From Ficedula albicollis (taxonomy: Eukaryota > Chordata > Aves > Passeriformes > Muscicapidae), in the NCBI RefSeq assembly GCF_000247815.1, contig NC_021672.1, positions 70,976,303-71,040,302 of the forward strand: a stretch of DNA of 64,000 nt, given 5' to 3'. The number at the start of each line of letters is the position of its first letter. Within the stretch, counting starts at the first letter, position 1. A model generated the notes under the pieces. The model searched no databases, was not told where the DNA came from, and was given only the letters and a program-made list of their open reading frames with translations. This document shows, piece by piece, positions 1-12,546 of this stretch. A program made the translations under genes and the position numbers.

Positions 1-1357
1 ACTCTGTAGAAACTAATGCATGTAAAAAAGTGTTAGAAACAAAACAAGTGAGCCCTGACAGCCTTATTAAAAGGGGTCGAAGCCAGAGTCTTTGTTGAAA
101 GTAATGCCAGCACCATGTTTTGTTGACTCAGAGATTATCTCACTCCTTATTCATTAGCAGGGTCAGAGGTGTCCTATTGAAAAGATATCCCCAGCCCACT
201 AACAAACAGCAGGTGCAGCCTCTGCCTGGGAACACGAAGAGAAGTTGCCAGAACTTTGGCAAGGCTTCCCAGCTCTCCCTGCCCAGCACCTCATTTTATG
301 GAAAGGAGGCCCTAAGCCCAGTTCTTCCCTAATTTTTCATCAGCTGCAAACCTTAGAGGTTTACATTACTGCAGTTTTGAATATGTGCCCACAAACATCT
401 AGAACAAATGAAGCAGTATTCTTGTCGAAGGTCACAGTTAAGGATGCCCTGTAGAGATGCTTATGCACTTGAGCTCTATATTTTTGTAAGAAAATGAGAA
501 ATGGCTCTTCAGATACTTTTTATGGAGTCTGGTTGACTAGTTTGGATTGCATTGAGGAGCGATGATTAGATTCAGATTGGGTAAAGTAAAATGAAATAAA
601 ATAGTACTTTATTAGAATCCTTTGATATCAGTTTTTTTAGTTTGTTATATAGAATCTGGCCTGTTTAGTAAAAGTCATTGCATTTTCAAAAACTATAGAA
701 GACTATACCTTAACTATGTAAAACATTATAAAAAGTCAAGTGCTAACCTTTTGGTGAAGATGTGTCTCTATCCAATCTCTACAGTTGAGGTGCAGTCATC
801 TTAGAATTGTTGTGTTTTGGCATAATTTGAAACTATTCTCTTTAGACCGTGTTTATTGCATGCTTCATTTACAATGAAATGTTTGTTAGCAAAATGAGCT
901 AAAAATCTATATTGACATTGCCTTTTGGACAAGTTGTGGACAGACACCTTTTATCAGAAAAATCTTTTTTTTGTAAGTAGTTAAACTGAAGTACTGTTGG
1001 ATAATCAGTAGAGTTAATGCATTCAGTTTAATATTGTTTCATTTTTCACCCATATCATCACGATTTCCCAATCTAATGACACAGCTTTCATCACTGCACC
1101 CTTTCACCAGAGTCCTTGGTTTCTTTCTGGAGTCATCATGATTTCCCAATCTAATGACACAGCTGTCATCACTGCACCCTTTCACCAGAGTCCTTGGTTT
1201 CTTTCTGGATGCTTGGTACATTATGGGCAGGAGGACGAGGGGAAGAGTGTTCAGGTTTCTTCCACTGTGAAGCTGGACAAGACTGTAACTTAGATCTTTG
1301 CCTTTATCACTTCTTGGGTCTCAGGCTGTTCTCACTGTCCCTGCTCTCTTATTTCAG
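1..1357 (+). other. Intron upstream of the penultimate exon (partial)
   Basis: AT-rich non-coding DNA ending in a polypyrimidine tract and AG at 1356-1357, directly before the exon at 1358. It contains one 78-bp tandem duplication (1055-1209) and no other recognisable element. All open frames here are short and unlike coding sequence. The upstream exons of the gene lie outside the window. Confidence 0.6.
1055..1209. repeat. Tandem duplication, 78-bp unit, two copies
   Basis: The block beginning TCATCACGATTTCCC repeats at 1133 as TCATCATGATTTCCC, with two substitutions over 78 bases. It lies in the intron before the penultimate exon. Confidence 0.95.
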
Positions 1358-1546
1358 ATCATTCAGCCCCTCTTAGAACTTGACCAGAACCGCAGCAAGT
1401 TGAAGTTGTACATCGGCCATCTGACAGCCCTGTGCCACGACCGCGACCCCCTGATCCTGCGTGGGCTCACCCCGCCTGCCTCCTACCACCTGGATGATGA
1501 CCAGGCAGCCTGGGAGAAGGAGCTGCACAAGATGACCCAGGAGCAG
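1358..1546 (+). CDS. Penultimate coding exon of an unnamed coiled-coil protein gene
   Basis: This exon is 189 bp, exactly 63 codons in phase 0. It is bounded by a pyrimidine-rich acceptor ending TTTCAG (1352-1357) and a donor GTGGGT at 1547. Codon third positions are rich in C and G, unlike the AT-rich flanks. The peptide starts with a charged helix-like part (LLELDQNRSKLKLYIGHL), passes through a less helical part (DRDPLILRGLTPPASYHL), and returns to an acidic and basic helical stretch (DQAAWEKELHKMTQEQ) that continues smoothly into the next exon. This looks like a conserved cytosolic coiled-coil scaffold or effector tail. I do not recognise the family with certainty, and no enzyme motif is visible. 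The upstream part of the protein is outside the window. Confidence 0.83.
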
Positions 1547-4032
1547 GTGGGTTGGTGGCCTCAAGTTCTCAGCAACGACCTGAACTTGCTGATTTAGGTG
1601 TTACTGCCACACCAAAATGTAGTGAAACCATGCTGTGAGTGGTGAAAGCAGGTAGCAAAGATGAACTCTTCAGCTGATAAAAGGAGTCAAGAATTTTTTA
1701 AATCATTGCCATTTATTATTTATTATGGAATTTCATCTGCTGTAGTATCCATACTTGGGGCTATTCATGTCCACACTCATGGGAAATCAAATGGCAAGAT
1801 ACCACTTCTGCCATGTTTTAAGTGTTAACAAATTTTAGCTGCTATCTATAATTCAGTGTAGTCAACAAGATCTTATATCTTACTTTAATTATATAAACCA
1901 TTTATATTTTAATCAACATTTTATGAGTCTCTTTATATAAATGAATGCAGTGTCCTTACCTGCTGTTACAGACTATTCTGCCAGTAATTTCTACTGCTTG
2001 CCCGCCTTACCTGCATACCTGATCAAGATTGGGCTCAGTGTGCTGGATGTGATACACCTGTGCTTATACACACACACAGAGTGACTTCAGAAACCCAACT
2101 GCATATTTCCAGGAGTTTTGGAATATAGAACTGAAAGGGTTGAATTAGAGTTTGTCAGATGAAGTCTCCACAAGAAGCTGTCAATATAGTTATAAATCAT
2201 CTACTGAAATAATCTTCCTTTCTCCCAGCTGTGGTAATGTCTTGCCTTCCTTAATCCCTTAATTGGCAGTTTTTTATCTCTTGTTTCTGGACTATAATTC
2301 TCCACTTCCCACAACATGTTTTCTAACTCATTCTTATTTCTCTTTTCAAATTTTTTTTACTTTACTATTCTAGTCCTATATTACTGAGTGCCTTTTTTTT
2401 TTAATTAAACTACTACAAGGAACTTGTACCAGAACTAAATGTTGCTAGTTTTGTCTTTTTAACCCTGACTTTGGAATATAATATCAAGTCTTTCACTATT
2501 CACTTTCATATGTTTTATACCAACAGTGTGCACACAAGCTAGTGTAAGGCCTGTACAGTTAAAAGGGGCTTTGTGGGTCAGTGAACATATCTTGAGCTTA
2601 TCTTGAGCACTTCAGCTCTGCTTTTCTTCATTTGTGATTTTAAAACTGATTTCCTTGAACTTTCAACTCAAGACTGAATTTTGATTCAGTAATTTGGAGA
2701 GAACAGCCAAATTGCAGGAAACAACAGAAGCATGTCTGAAAATTCAGAAGATAAATATGGAGATAAATATGCCTGTAACAGGGCTGAGATGGTACAAGAC
2801 TGTCACACTCTCTTTCTGTACCTGTCTTCATACATTACTGATTCAGCATGTGCTGTATGCCTCCCTCAGTATCTACATTTGCCTCCATAAGCATGACACA
2901 TTCCTTTTCCCTTCAGAACCTCCTGGCTTCTGTAATCACTGATACAGGATTAAAATTTCTTCAGTTTTATGCATGCCATCCTCCTCTACTGAAGCCTTAT
3001 AGCTCCTATGATATCAATCAAAACATGAAGCATGTTATTTTGAACCACCTTGTCTGTCAGGTTGGGATGAAGCAGTGGGTGACAAAACCTGTAGCATGTA
3101 TGGGAGGCACCTCTGAAAATGAGAGTGGATATGGGCAAAGTTTGAAATAAATTGCCTCATTAATTATAGCTGTGGTGGTCTTCATATGTAATCAGGATCT
3201 GTGGAGACAGGTGGTATTTGCTATTTGATCAAGAGATGTGGGTAAAGAAAATAGGAAAGGCTTTCTTTGTCACGTTCTTCTGGATAGTAAGCCCAAAAAT
3301 AACATTTCCCATTAAAACTTTGCTAGTCCATTAGCAACATTTATGGGTTACACAGTAAAGAAAGCATTGTGAGAAATTGTGAGAAAAGGGAATTACCTAA
3401 GTTTTTCTGGAAAGTGAAAAGAATTATTTTTCTATCCTCTCACATTATTGTCTTAATTCTGCACTGCTGTCACCACAGTTGTTTAAAGTTACTTCTCCAT
3501 TCAAGATTCCCAAGCATAAATAATGTCAGCTAAAATAAAATGTAGCTGTCTCTTCTGCTTTCCCAGACTCACTCAGATGGTATTTAAGAAGCTTCAGTTG
3601 CAAAAGGCAAACTAATGATATATTTCAATTTACAAAGCAGACTTTTCATCTAAGCCATGGCGCTTTTCTGTTTCTAGCTGCAGAGTTTCCTTTGTGCTTA
3701 AAGTATTCCCATGGGGGGTGGGAATCAGTTCTCCAGATTTGCAGAAGCCCATCACAGAATACCCGTTTTGCATCTTTGGAATTTTAATGAGTTTTGTAAA
3801 TTACTTCAAATCCAGTGCATTAAATTCACTCCTGTCCCTTCTAATATGATCTTCTGTAGATAATGCTTTACAAGCTTCAGTGGGAAAAAATTAATCCCCT
3901 TGAATGTTAAGAAGTGCTAACATGATTAGGGAGGATACATTTAACCAACACCAATAATATTTAAGCATGATGCCAACGTATGCACTTCTCACCAATGAGA
4001 TTACCTAGTTGGGTTTGGTTGTTTTGGGGTTC

Positions 4033-4102
4033 TTTTATAAATAGGTGAGAATTCATTTTGGTACAGTTTTTTTTATAAATAGGTGAGAATTCATTTTGGT
4101 AC
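4033..4102. repeat. Tandem duplication, 38-bp period
   Basis: TTTTATAAATAGGTGAGAAT and its following bases recur after 38 bp; 32 bases are identical. Confidence 0.95.
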
Positions 4103-4521
4103 TGCTGCTTTTGGAACTGTTATTTCCCACTGCAGCAACTTTTATTGACAAAGGTTGGTTTGCTGTATTTCATCATAGCAAATATACTTGGTAGATCTTT
4201 CATACCTGCTGGGGAGGCTCAGGTACAAACAGCAGGAGTTTTCTGTGCCTTCTTCTGGTAGATAGAGCTGGTACATGAAGTAAATGTAAACTTTTCACTC
4301 TTCCAGTGCATCCATTGGAACCCACAGAAACTATTGTACAATTATTTAATTGTTGGAAAAGTATCTGCCAGCATCAACACCATGGATCTAAGGGGAATTT
4401 GTTGCCACATAAATAATTTTGTAGTCTCAAAGTTTGACTAATAATTGGTGCTTCTTATCTATAATAGTGTCTTGACACTACCATTAAATTCAGTGATAGT
4501 CCTTAGTGACTTCAACTGATT

Positions 4522-4653
4522 ACAGAATATGCTGAGTTGGAAAGGACCCACAAGGATAATCAAGTCCAACTCTTATCCCTGCACAAAATATTCCCAAGAA
4601 TCACAGCAGGTGCCTGAGAGCCTTATGCAAACACTTCTTGAACTCTGCCAGGC

Positions 4654-4702
<49 letters not shown>

Positions 4703-4730
4703 CTTGGGACTGTGACCACATCCCTGGGGA
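4522..4730 (-). mobile_element. CR1 LINE 3' fragment, interrupted by a G run
   Basis: On the plus strand the sequence reads as the reverse complement of a CR1 3' region: GAGTTGGAAAGGACCCACAAG, then ATCAAGTCCAACTC, CCAAGAATCACAGCAGG, CTTCTTGAACTCTGCCAGG and CTGTGACCACATCCCTGGGG follow each other in the canonical order. A 47-bp G run splits the copy between GCCAGGCTTGG and ACTGTGACC. Short truncated copies like this are the common state of CR1 in birds. Confidence 0.85.
4656..4702. repeat. G47 homopolymer
   Basis: Uninterrupted G run inside a CR1 copy. GGCTTGGG occurs at both edges (4651-4658 and 4701-4708). Removing one flank copy and the run restores a continuous CR1 reading, so this is an insertion, probably an assembly artefact. 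Confidence 0.97.
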
Positions 4731-7159
4731 AGATTGATTGTAATCAAGCTGTGGGGCCAAGATACCTTATCATTCTTTGTTGGCATTTTATCAAATATAT
4801 TTTGTAAGGCTGACTTATTGTAGTAAAATTTTGGTCCATTTGTAGTGAAGAACTGAAGCAAGTACTTAGGAGTATATGGTGTCTAAAAATCTAATCTAAA
4901 ATAATACACTAGACTAAGTTGTGGACAGTAAAGGATCTAAAGTGGAAGGATCTAAAGTAAAGGATCCTGTGGGGGAAATTTCCCTTTGAGTTAGTTCTGA
5001 CCCAGTGTCCCCAAGTAAGCTACCCAGTACTGTTTCTGGAACTGTTCAGTTCATCCTTCAACCAGTTCATGTCCTATTTGACTTTTCTTATTAATAAAAC
5101 TGAAGTTACCAGAAGGAAAGAGGAATGTTCCAAGTCTTGACACTTAAGAAATAAAAATTCCATTCATTCATTATAAATAATTGCATTATCCTAGCAATTT
5201 CTGTTGAATACCATATTTTCTTTCACTTTGTCCTAGAGGTATCATTATGTTAATATCCTTGAGCTCTGCAGAACAACTGCTCCATTTCACATTTCAGACA
5301 GTTGCCTGTAAGTGCAGGATTTTAGTCCTCTATGAAAGGAAATGGCATGAAGGACATAATGATATGGTCCACACTTTTAATTATAATTTGGGTTTTGTTT
5401 TGCTCTTACCTGTACAAAAGAAAAGAATGGATTAGAAACTGGAATTTGCTGAAAATCCTCGCTTCAGTGTGTCAGAGGTGGTGCACTACACTGGGGTTGA
5501 GAGGCAGCAGTGTGAGAAAGCAAAAAGTGCTAATGAAACAGAGCAGCCAGATATTAGAAGTAGGTTCTATCTGGTATCTAATCTATCATAGTAGTGATAG
5601 ATTTTTAATAGCTTAAGGACTATCAGCAATGTTTCTTAGCACCTCAAATTCAAAACCTGTAAATGTGCAAAACCTCGTGTTGTGGGGAATTTCTTGTTTT
5701 CAGTAGGTCCTGCGGTGATATTTGCAAAAAAATACTTCTACCAACAGAAGATCTATACAACTAAAATAATTTTCCTAACCCTATGAGTAGGAGGCATTTT
5801 TTCCTCTGGCTCCCTGCTATCAGAGGCTCTTTCCAGCCTTGACCAGCATGTCCTGGCTTCCTCAGACTGCTGGGGGTCTTGCCAGTTTGTTCCTGCACAC
5901 TCAACCTCTCCCTGCTTGCCCAGAGGTGTTTCTGGCAGCATTTGCATTGTGACCTGGCATCAGCAGCAGTCTTGGAGACATGGGCCAGGTGCATTTCCGT
6001 CAGAAGCTCTCTCAGAAGTCACCTGCTGTGGGAGCTGGTCTCACCCCACTACCAAGTGTTGCTCCTGTGGCTCCTTTGCTGTGAGTGACAGAGAGAGGGA
6101 CTTGTGGAAAGTCTTTGTGATCATCAAAGAGCCTTTGTTGTGCAGGAAGGTTGTCTTCCCTCTCTCTGTGAACCAGCTTCAGCCAGAGTACCTTCTAGGG
6201 ATTCCTGCTTACTAATCCTCTCCCAAGAAACCAGGAATGCCTTTTCTGCTCAGCTGCCTGAAGCAGAGGAAGGAAAAAGGTGATAATGTCACTTTGCTGT
6301 AGCAGTCACAACATGCTGTGTCAGCTGAATAGCCGTGGCTTGGTTCCAAGGAGCAACTTTACCTTGCACTTAATTCTCATTCCAGTCTCCACAGGGCAAT
6401 GGTAAGCTTTTTGTAGAAAAGGACACCAAACCTCATACCTGTGGCTGTCAAATTTCATTTTAAAATTCCATATTTGATTGCTAAATTATGAAAATATTCA
6501 ACACATATTTTGATTTGTTATACAAACAATATTGCAAGTGGGATAAACTTTACTCTAAATTACAAATAACCCTTTTATAAACATCCTGTGTACTTTTTTG
6601 TTCAGATTCTGCTTGTGTTCTGTGTCATCTGTGAGGAATTACTCAACTTACTTAGTTTCTGTAAAGAAATTACTCTCCTATGATTTGCATTTAGTCATTC
6701 TAAATTACTCTATTACTTCAGAGTTAACCCTTGTCTTTCTTCTCTGACTGCTCTTCTATTAGCTTGTTATCTTCCCCCACTTGATTTATGTCATTTATTT
6801 TTAATTTGTCATCTTATGGGAATGCATAATGTATTTTAAAGTTAAACAGTCCACTTCTGGTCTCTGTTAGAAATTAGAAGTAATAATTGCAACAATTTAT
6901 ATCCTTCTTCATGTTCAAATCTGTTTCCTGAGTTTGGTTGGGAAAGCAATGGATATGGGAACTCTCTAAAATTGTTACATTTTAAAGTATGTAAAACTTT
7001 TATATTTAATGGTTTGGGTGAGGATGAGAACAATTTCATAGTTCTTAAATACTGGTTAAAATCCCAAACGTTATCTGTAGGTTAGCCATGTCCATCATTC
7101 ATTATTATTTGTTGATGAAATTGCTAATATTAATTAAAATACATACGATCAGTCAGGAA

Positions 7160-7261
7160 CATTAGCAATTCCTAACTTGAAATGAATTATAAAAGGAAAA
7201 ACACTGATTTCATTAGCAATTCCTAACTTCAAATGAATTATAAAAGGAAAAACACTGATTT
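7160..7261. repeat. Tandem duplication, 51-bp unit
   Basis: CATTAGCAATTCCTAACTT starts both copies (7160 and 7211); one substitution distinguishes them. Confidence 0.95.
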
Positions 7262-7283
7262 CAGGATATCATCAAGCTTGTTG

Positions 7284-7493
7284 TGTGTGTGTGGTGTGAG
7301 AAAATGAGAGGGGTCTCACTTGGAGCAGTCCCTACAAGCAGAAGGTACAACCCCAAGCTGTTCCCTTGATTTGTCGAGGGCAGCTCACTGTGTGTATGTG
7401 GTGTGAGAAAATGAGAGAGGTCTCACTTGAAGCAGTCCCTACAAGCAGAAGGTACAACCCCAAGCTGTTCCCTTGATTTGTCGAGGGCAGCTC
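7284..7493. repeat. Tandem duplication, 107-bp unit
   Basis: GTGGTGTGAGAAAATGAGAG recurs at an offset of 107 (7291 and 7398), and the copies run through GATTTGTCGAGGGCAGCTCA. Few substitutions. It begins only about 20 bp after the 51-bp duplication. Confidence 0.95.
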
Positions 7494-10400
7494 ACCTCTC
7501 CTCATGTTTTGCTCTTAGCAGTAAATTCTCAATCTGGGCCTTGCTCAGACACTGTGGTCCTTGTGACAGCTTTGTGCAGCATCTCCTGGTGCTGAGCTGT
7601 GGATTCTGCTTGGATTTATATCTCTTTTGAAGAGAGGAATAGGTAATGTTTATGATGGATAGTACGTATTTTGATTAAAATTAGTAATTCCATACACAAA
7701 TAAAAATAGGCAATGTTACAGCATTGTGGCTATTATTTAAAAAGACAAGACTGTTTCATTTGAAATTTTACTTTAATTTTTAAATGCATGCTTTTTAAAA
7801 TATTTTCAAAGAACTAACATAAACCCCAAGTTTCCACGTAGAGCAGAAATACTTAAGGACTTACAGTAAAAATTTTTCATTTTTTGAAATTTGTCAGACT
7901 AGATTTTCATACCTGTAGCCCTTTCTTTTGGCTCTTCTATAGGTATTTAGTTGAGAAATAAAGGTTTATATTAGCTCTCACTGCATCAAACACACATATT
8001 TACACTGGTTTGCTTGGGTAGATGCAAAAGCTCTTCACCATTTGCCTGAGTGGAGTTTAACTTGAGACAAAACCAAGGTTTAGATTAAATCAGTGTAATT
8101 TCTTATTGATGCTTACTTATGTTACTGTAAGGTCTAAATTTATTTTTCGGACTAACCATAACCTGATCCCAAAACACTTAACTTTGGAGAAACATAATTC
8201 TATATCCTGGTATTGTATCCATATAGAAGTACTCCACCAACTTTTTTTTGTGCTGCTCTGCAAGCTCTTCATATTCTGTATTCAGGTTTACTGTCCATAG
8301 CCCAAGATGAGATACCAGTTTATCCATGTTTGCCTTTTTTCATCAGAGTTTCTGTGGAATTCTTAATGAGGCAAAAATCACACTGGGAGTAGAAATATAA
8401 AGAATCTTAGCTTAATTTTGCATTATAGGAAAACCAGAGGCCACAAAGCTTCTGCAGAGCAGCAGCACAATTCACCCAGTTTGCATATAAAATAATAGCA
8501 TCCTAATTCTTAACTATGAAGTTATCTTCTTATGTATCATTCCTATGACTCTGAATGTTTACTAATCTTTAAATAAGTTCTGAAATATCTTGGAACAGAG
8601 AAGCTAAAATCAGGGTGAATTGTTAGGAATTTTTTTTTCAGTGATGGAGTTTAAATGGAAAATTATTCTTATCATAACTTGCTCTAAACCCAGGAAAGAA
8701 GGCAGCAGTGTTGAAAAGTGTCTGAACCTATTGCAGATTATCTGCAAGCTTTCTTTCCCCTGAGATGCTGAAGGCCATTTCTGTTCTTCTGTCCAAAGAT
8801 AAATACTGTGAAGCACTTCTGGGGTCCTTGCTGTCCTTTCTGAGCTGTCTATTCTTACTTGTCATCCACTAGACAAAAAACATGTCTGGCTTTGCCTACT
8901 CATTTTTGGTTATTTCTGTGAGGCAAGTATGTGAATCTCCTCGTATCCTCAACTGGAAATGCCAACAAAAAAGCATTGTTCGCATTTCTTTATTTTCATA
9001 GAAAAATGGCATGGGGAAGATAACATCAAGTCAACTTGCATTCACAACAAAAAATCTAGGAAACCAGGAGCAGAACTGATATTAATACTTTCAGAAAAAC
9101 TTCCCTAAAATCTGGATTTCCAAACATGCAGGTGAATCCAGTTATGAGAACTGGCTGTTCCCCTTGCCTGATGGAGGACTGGCACGTGCTGCTCCCAGCT
9201 GCTGCCGAGAGGAGTGACGTCAGTGGAGATGATATCCCTGATCTAGAAATGCTGCCACCAGCCATAGAGTCAATTAAGTTGTCTTAGTTGAAGCAGGAAT
9301 CACATTATTAAATCTAGCTGTTCTGAAGCTAGCAAACTCAACTCAAGGCTATCACTGCTATTTTTCCAAAGATGTTTCGTCACGGACATCTGCCAGCCAG
9401 CTGTGTAGACTTTCTGTCTGCACTAATTTGTAAAGTATTGTTGCTGGCCTTCAGCATTCAGAGCCATCTCCTTTTGGATTCTTGATGGTCAAAAGCTCTC
9501 TTCTTGGAAATATTTTCTTCCTCTGGTTGAGTTGGTTACTTTTGTTTGGTTGCATTTGATTTATTAGCTTTGGCATGATCTTATTTTGTTTGGCTTATCT
9601 TGATTTTATAAGGCATCTTATAAATGCATGAATGCTGACTAGTAGAGCAAGAAACTGAGACTTCACTGATGTTGTAGTATTGCCCCACTGAAGAATACAT
9701 CCTGCAGGACTCTCCCTTGTCCACCAACCCTCTTTCAGCTTTGAAGTTCAGTCTCTTGCAGATGCTCTTGTATTTCATTAATTTAATTGCTTTGTCCTTT
9801 CCTGGGGCTTCACCTGGAGGATTTGGCTGCAAGGCCAGGAAGAGGGATGCTGGCTGGGCAGGTGGTGGTGGTGCAGGACCTCTTCTTTGCCTGCTAACAC
9901 TGCCCTCTCCTGGTTCTCCTCCTGTGGACCGAGAGCTCAGGACCCTTGCAGGTGCCAGATAAGAAAAGGAGAACGACTGTTCTTGCTCTCTCCCAGCTCC
10001 ATGGCCTCCCATCCTTCTGGTGGGTGGCACCATGCAGTCTTTGTGCTGGCCCAAGAAGGCACAAGGCAGCCCTGTCTCCGAGTTCAGGGCTCAGAGCACT
10101 CCCAGGAATGAAGCAGTGGTGGGGTGGTTTGCAGGCTGCTGCACCTGGGGCCACCTGCATCGCTGGGATCTCACCAGGCTCACGGCCCCAGACTCAGAGG
10201 CAGTCCCTGAATCCCAGTCTCCTGGCTTTTAATATCCAGCACCACTCCTGTCTCAGTCCTGCTGGCTGACTGCACCTTTCCTAGGCTTATCCATCCATTG
10301 CACGTTCCTGACTAATGCCTGCTGGACCCAGGCTAATCAGCCATCCACAGCCTGCTATTCCTGAGCCATTATGGGTTACTGCTGAGCTGCCCCTTCTCCC

Positions 10401-12408
10401 CCAGAGCGCTCCCCTCCCTCTCTTTTCCCCACTTCCCAGCTCATGTCACTCCACAGAGCGGGATCAGGTTGCCTCTGTATTGTGATTCTTGGCAGGAGCC
10501 CCTCTCAGATTCCTATGGCTGTTCTGTGAGTACAGCAGCCAGCAGGAACAAAGCACATAAGAACACATTAAACTAACATTCAGCACGCAAAGCCCCAGTA
10601 ATTTACTATATGCTACCCTGCCTAGTCAAGGGAACAGTGTAGCATGCTTGCCCTTTTAATTTCCTTTCTCACACTTCTGTCTACAGAAGCCTGCTCCATA
10701 ACTTCCTTAAAAAGCATTTTTATTTACTCCGTAGTCGTTCTTAGGCTGTTTGTTTTTAAGCAGTGTTTCTTGCAGAAACAATCAGCTGTGCTTTGCTTGA
10801 TACCATCACTAAACAGAGACATACTGTTGCATCTGATTAGAATTTTAATTGTAGAAATCTAACCTTTGCCACTGCATTGTGCTCTTAAAGCAGTAAAATG
10901 ATCCCTGCTGTGCTGCTGCCTAATAGTTCTCTCTTTTTAAAACCTGCATTGAGCAGTGTTACAAAAGTGCAAAAGACAGATCAAGAAATTTGTGTACTGA
11001 TGAACAGTTATCCCTTCAGGCATGAAAAAGGCCAGTTTGACATTCTTTCCATGTCATGTATTAACATAGTAGAGTTCCAATAAAAATGCTAATCAGTAAG
11101 GAATAAGAAACGTTACAGAACTGACAGATAGTATGAAATTTTTTAAAACCACACAATATTTAAAAGAAGGCTCAAATAAGATAAGATAATTGCTCCCAGC
11201 AGCTCAAAGTGACAAAGAACTTTGGCTTCAGAAGCTGGAAGTAAGCTTCAGAATCCATCTTAAGTGTATGTACCTGCTACCTATATGCTTGTCTTATATT
11301 CATAGGGAATATACTTCATTAGAAGAAAATCCTATCACTAAAAATGTAAGAGCTTTTTTTTGTATATAGTATAGAGCAGGGCTGTCTGCTTGAGAGCTTA
11401 TCCAGTCTGTCTGTCCATGTCATCTGACCTAGTAAGGGATGCTGCTTCTCCTTGTTCTCTGAGGTCCTTAGACCACTGTGAATACAGAAATCCCTAAAAC
11501 GCTTGCACAAATTACAGCCTTTCTTGGGATTTTGCATAGTTCACAGGCCAGCATGGACTTTATCAATTGCTGAACAGCTAAACAGGTTACTGAAGGCAGA
11601 TGTTTCCTGCTCTTTATTAAGACTCTGAGGGCCCCTAAATCTGGCAATGGCATTAGGCTCAAAGCTAAAAGCTGTGTTTGCATATGTTGTGTGACATGGT
11701 TTGGGACACCACTTGTTGGAGAAACTGTTTATAAACTGTAGACAGAGTGAATAATATAAAGTTTGAAAATCTGTCCCCATTCTGAGCCAATTATAGTGAT
11801 CTGAAGAACGAATGACCCAACAGGAAATGCAGAGTTAGTAAACAGAAATTGTGTATGTTCCACTGCAACTGTGTATAGTCATCTTCTGACTGAGTTAGAC
11901 TTTCTGAAAATTAGTAATTCCTCAGGAAAAATAGAATTCTGGTTAACTCTGGGTGGATTATGTATAATTATGTGACATTCCTATTGATTTCATATCAGGA
12001 ATAATTCTCAGGTAATGGCCTATGAAACATCCAATTGTTCAGGAATAGAAGTCGAATTATTTAAAGCAATATATTGGCAAGCTGCTAGAGTATATGGTTG
12101 CCTTCAGAAAAAACATTCTACAGAGGAAGTTTTTCTTATCTTTATCATAGAACAATGTATTCAGGTGTAGTTAAGTCATGTGGACATGGCCTTTCCTGGG
12201 AAGGTTACAAACCTGGTCCTGTAGAATGAAAAGCAAAGAGGGTGGAGAGCATTTGGTTCCAGGTGAGGGAAGACGCAGGTGCTGGAAGTGCCCAGCACGT
12301 GTCACCTCTGTTAGCTGCCTCCTGAAGGGGTGCTGTAGCCAAGCCTGCTGGGCAGGGCTGCCACCCATTTCAGAGCAGGGGCTGACCTGTCTCTGTGTGC
12401 TCTTGCAG

Positions 12409-12546
12409 CTGCACAGCGAGCTGGAGAAGGGCGAGAGGGAGAGCGTGGAGCTGCAGGAGTTCGCCAACGCCATCCTGCAGCAGATCGCCGATCACTGCCC
12501 CGACATCCTGGAGCAGGTCGTCAACGCCCTGGAGGAGTCCTCCTGA
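12409..12546 (+). CDS. Terminal coding exon with stop codon, same gene; Rab-effector-like C-terminal helix
   Basis: This exon is 138 bp: 45 codons plus TGA at 12544-12546, phase 0, following a CTCTTGCAG acceptor. Third positions are almost all C or G, in contrast to the DNA around it. The peptide begins acidic and basic (LHSELEKGERESVELQ), then forms an amphipathic helix EFANAILQQIADHC followed by PDILEQVVNALEESS and the stop. The order leucine-glutamine, aromatic, two aliphatic residues, then cysteine-proline and ILE is reminiscent of the Rab11-FIP family C-terminal Rab-binding helix, whose core reads YID..L..IME..PSILE, but the YID residues are missing here. That resemblance is from memory and is inference. 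It could equally be another coiled-coil adaptor. The coding call itself is secure; the name is not. Confidence 0.85.
   Translation: MHSELEKGERESVELQEFANAILQQIADHCPDILEQVVNALEESS

Larger units (their letters stand above)
1547..12408 (+). other. Last intron of the coiled-coil gene (10.9 kb)
   Basis: The intron starts GTGGGT and ends with TGTGCTCTTGCAG at 12408; both ends are phase 0. It holds one interrupted CR1 copy (4522-4730), a 47-bp G run inside that copy (4656-4702), and tandem duplications at 4033-4102, 7160-7261 and 7284-7493. The rest is AT-rich unique sequence. Longer open frames (for example 9581-10054 minus, 157 codons) have no codon bias, splice context or recognisable domain and look like chance. 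An extra skipped exon cannot be excluded, but none is seen. Confidence 0.7.

Noticed and set aside
7160..7493. Regularly repeated blocks as a CRISPR-like array
   Set aside because: Only two copies of each unit, no conserved-repeat and variable-spacer layout, and the host is a vertebrate.
9581..10054. 157-codon minus-strand frame
   Set aside because: Low-complexity middle, no domain, lies in an intron without splice support; likely chance in GC-richer DNA.
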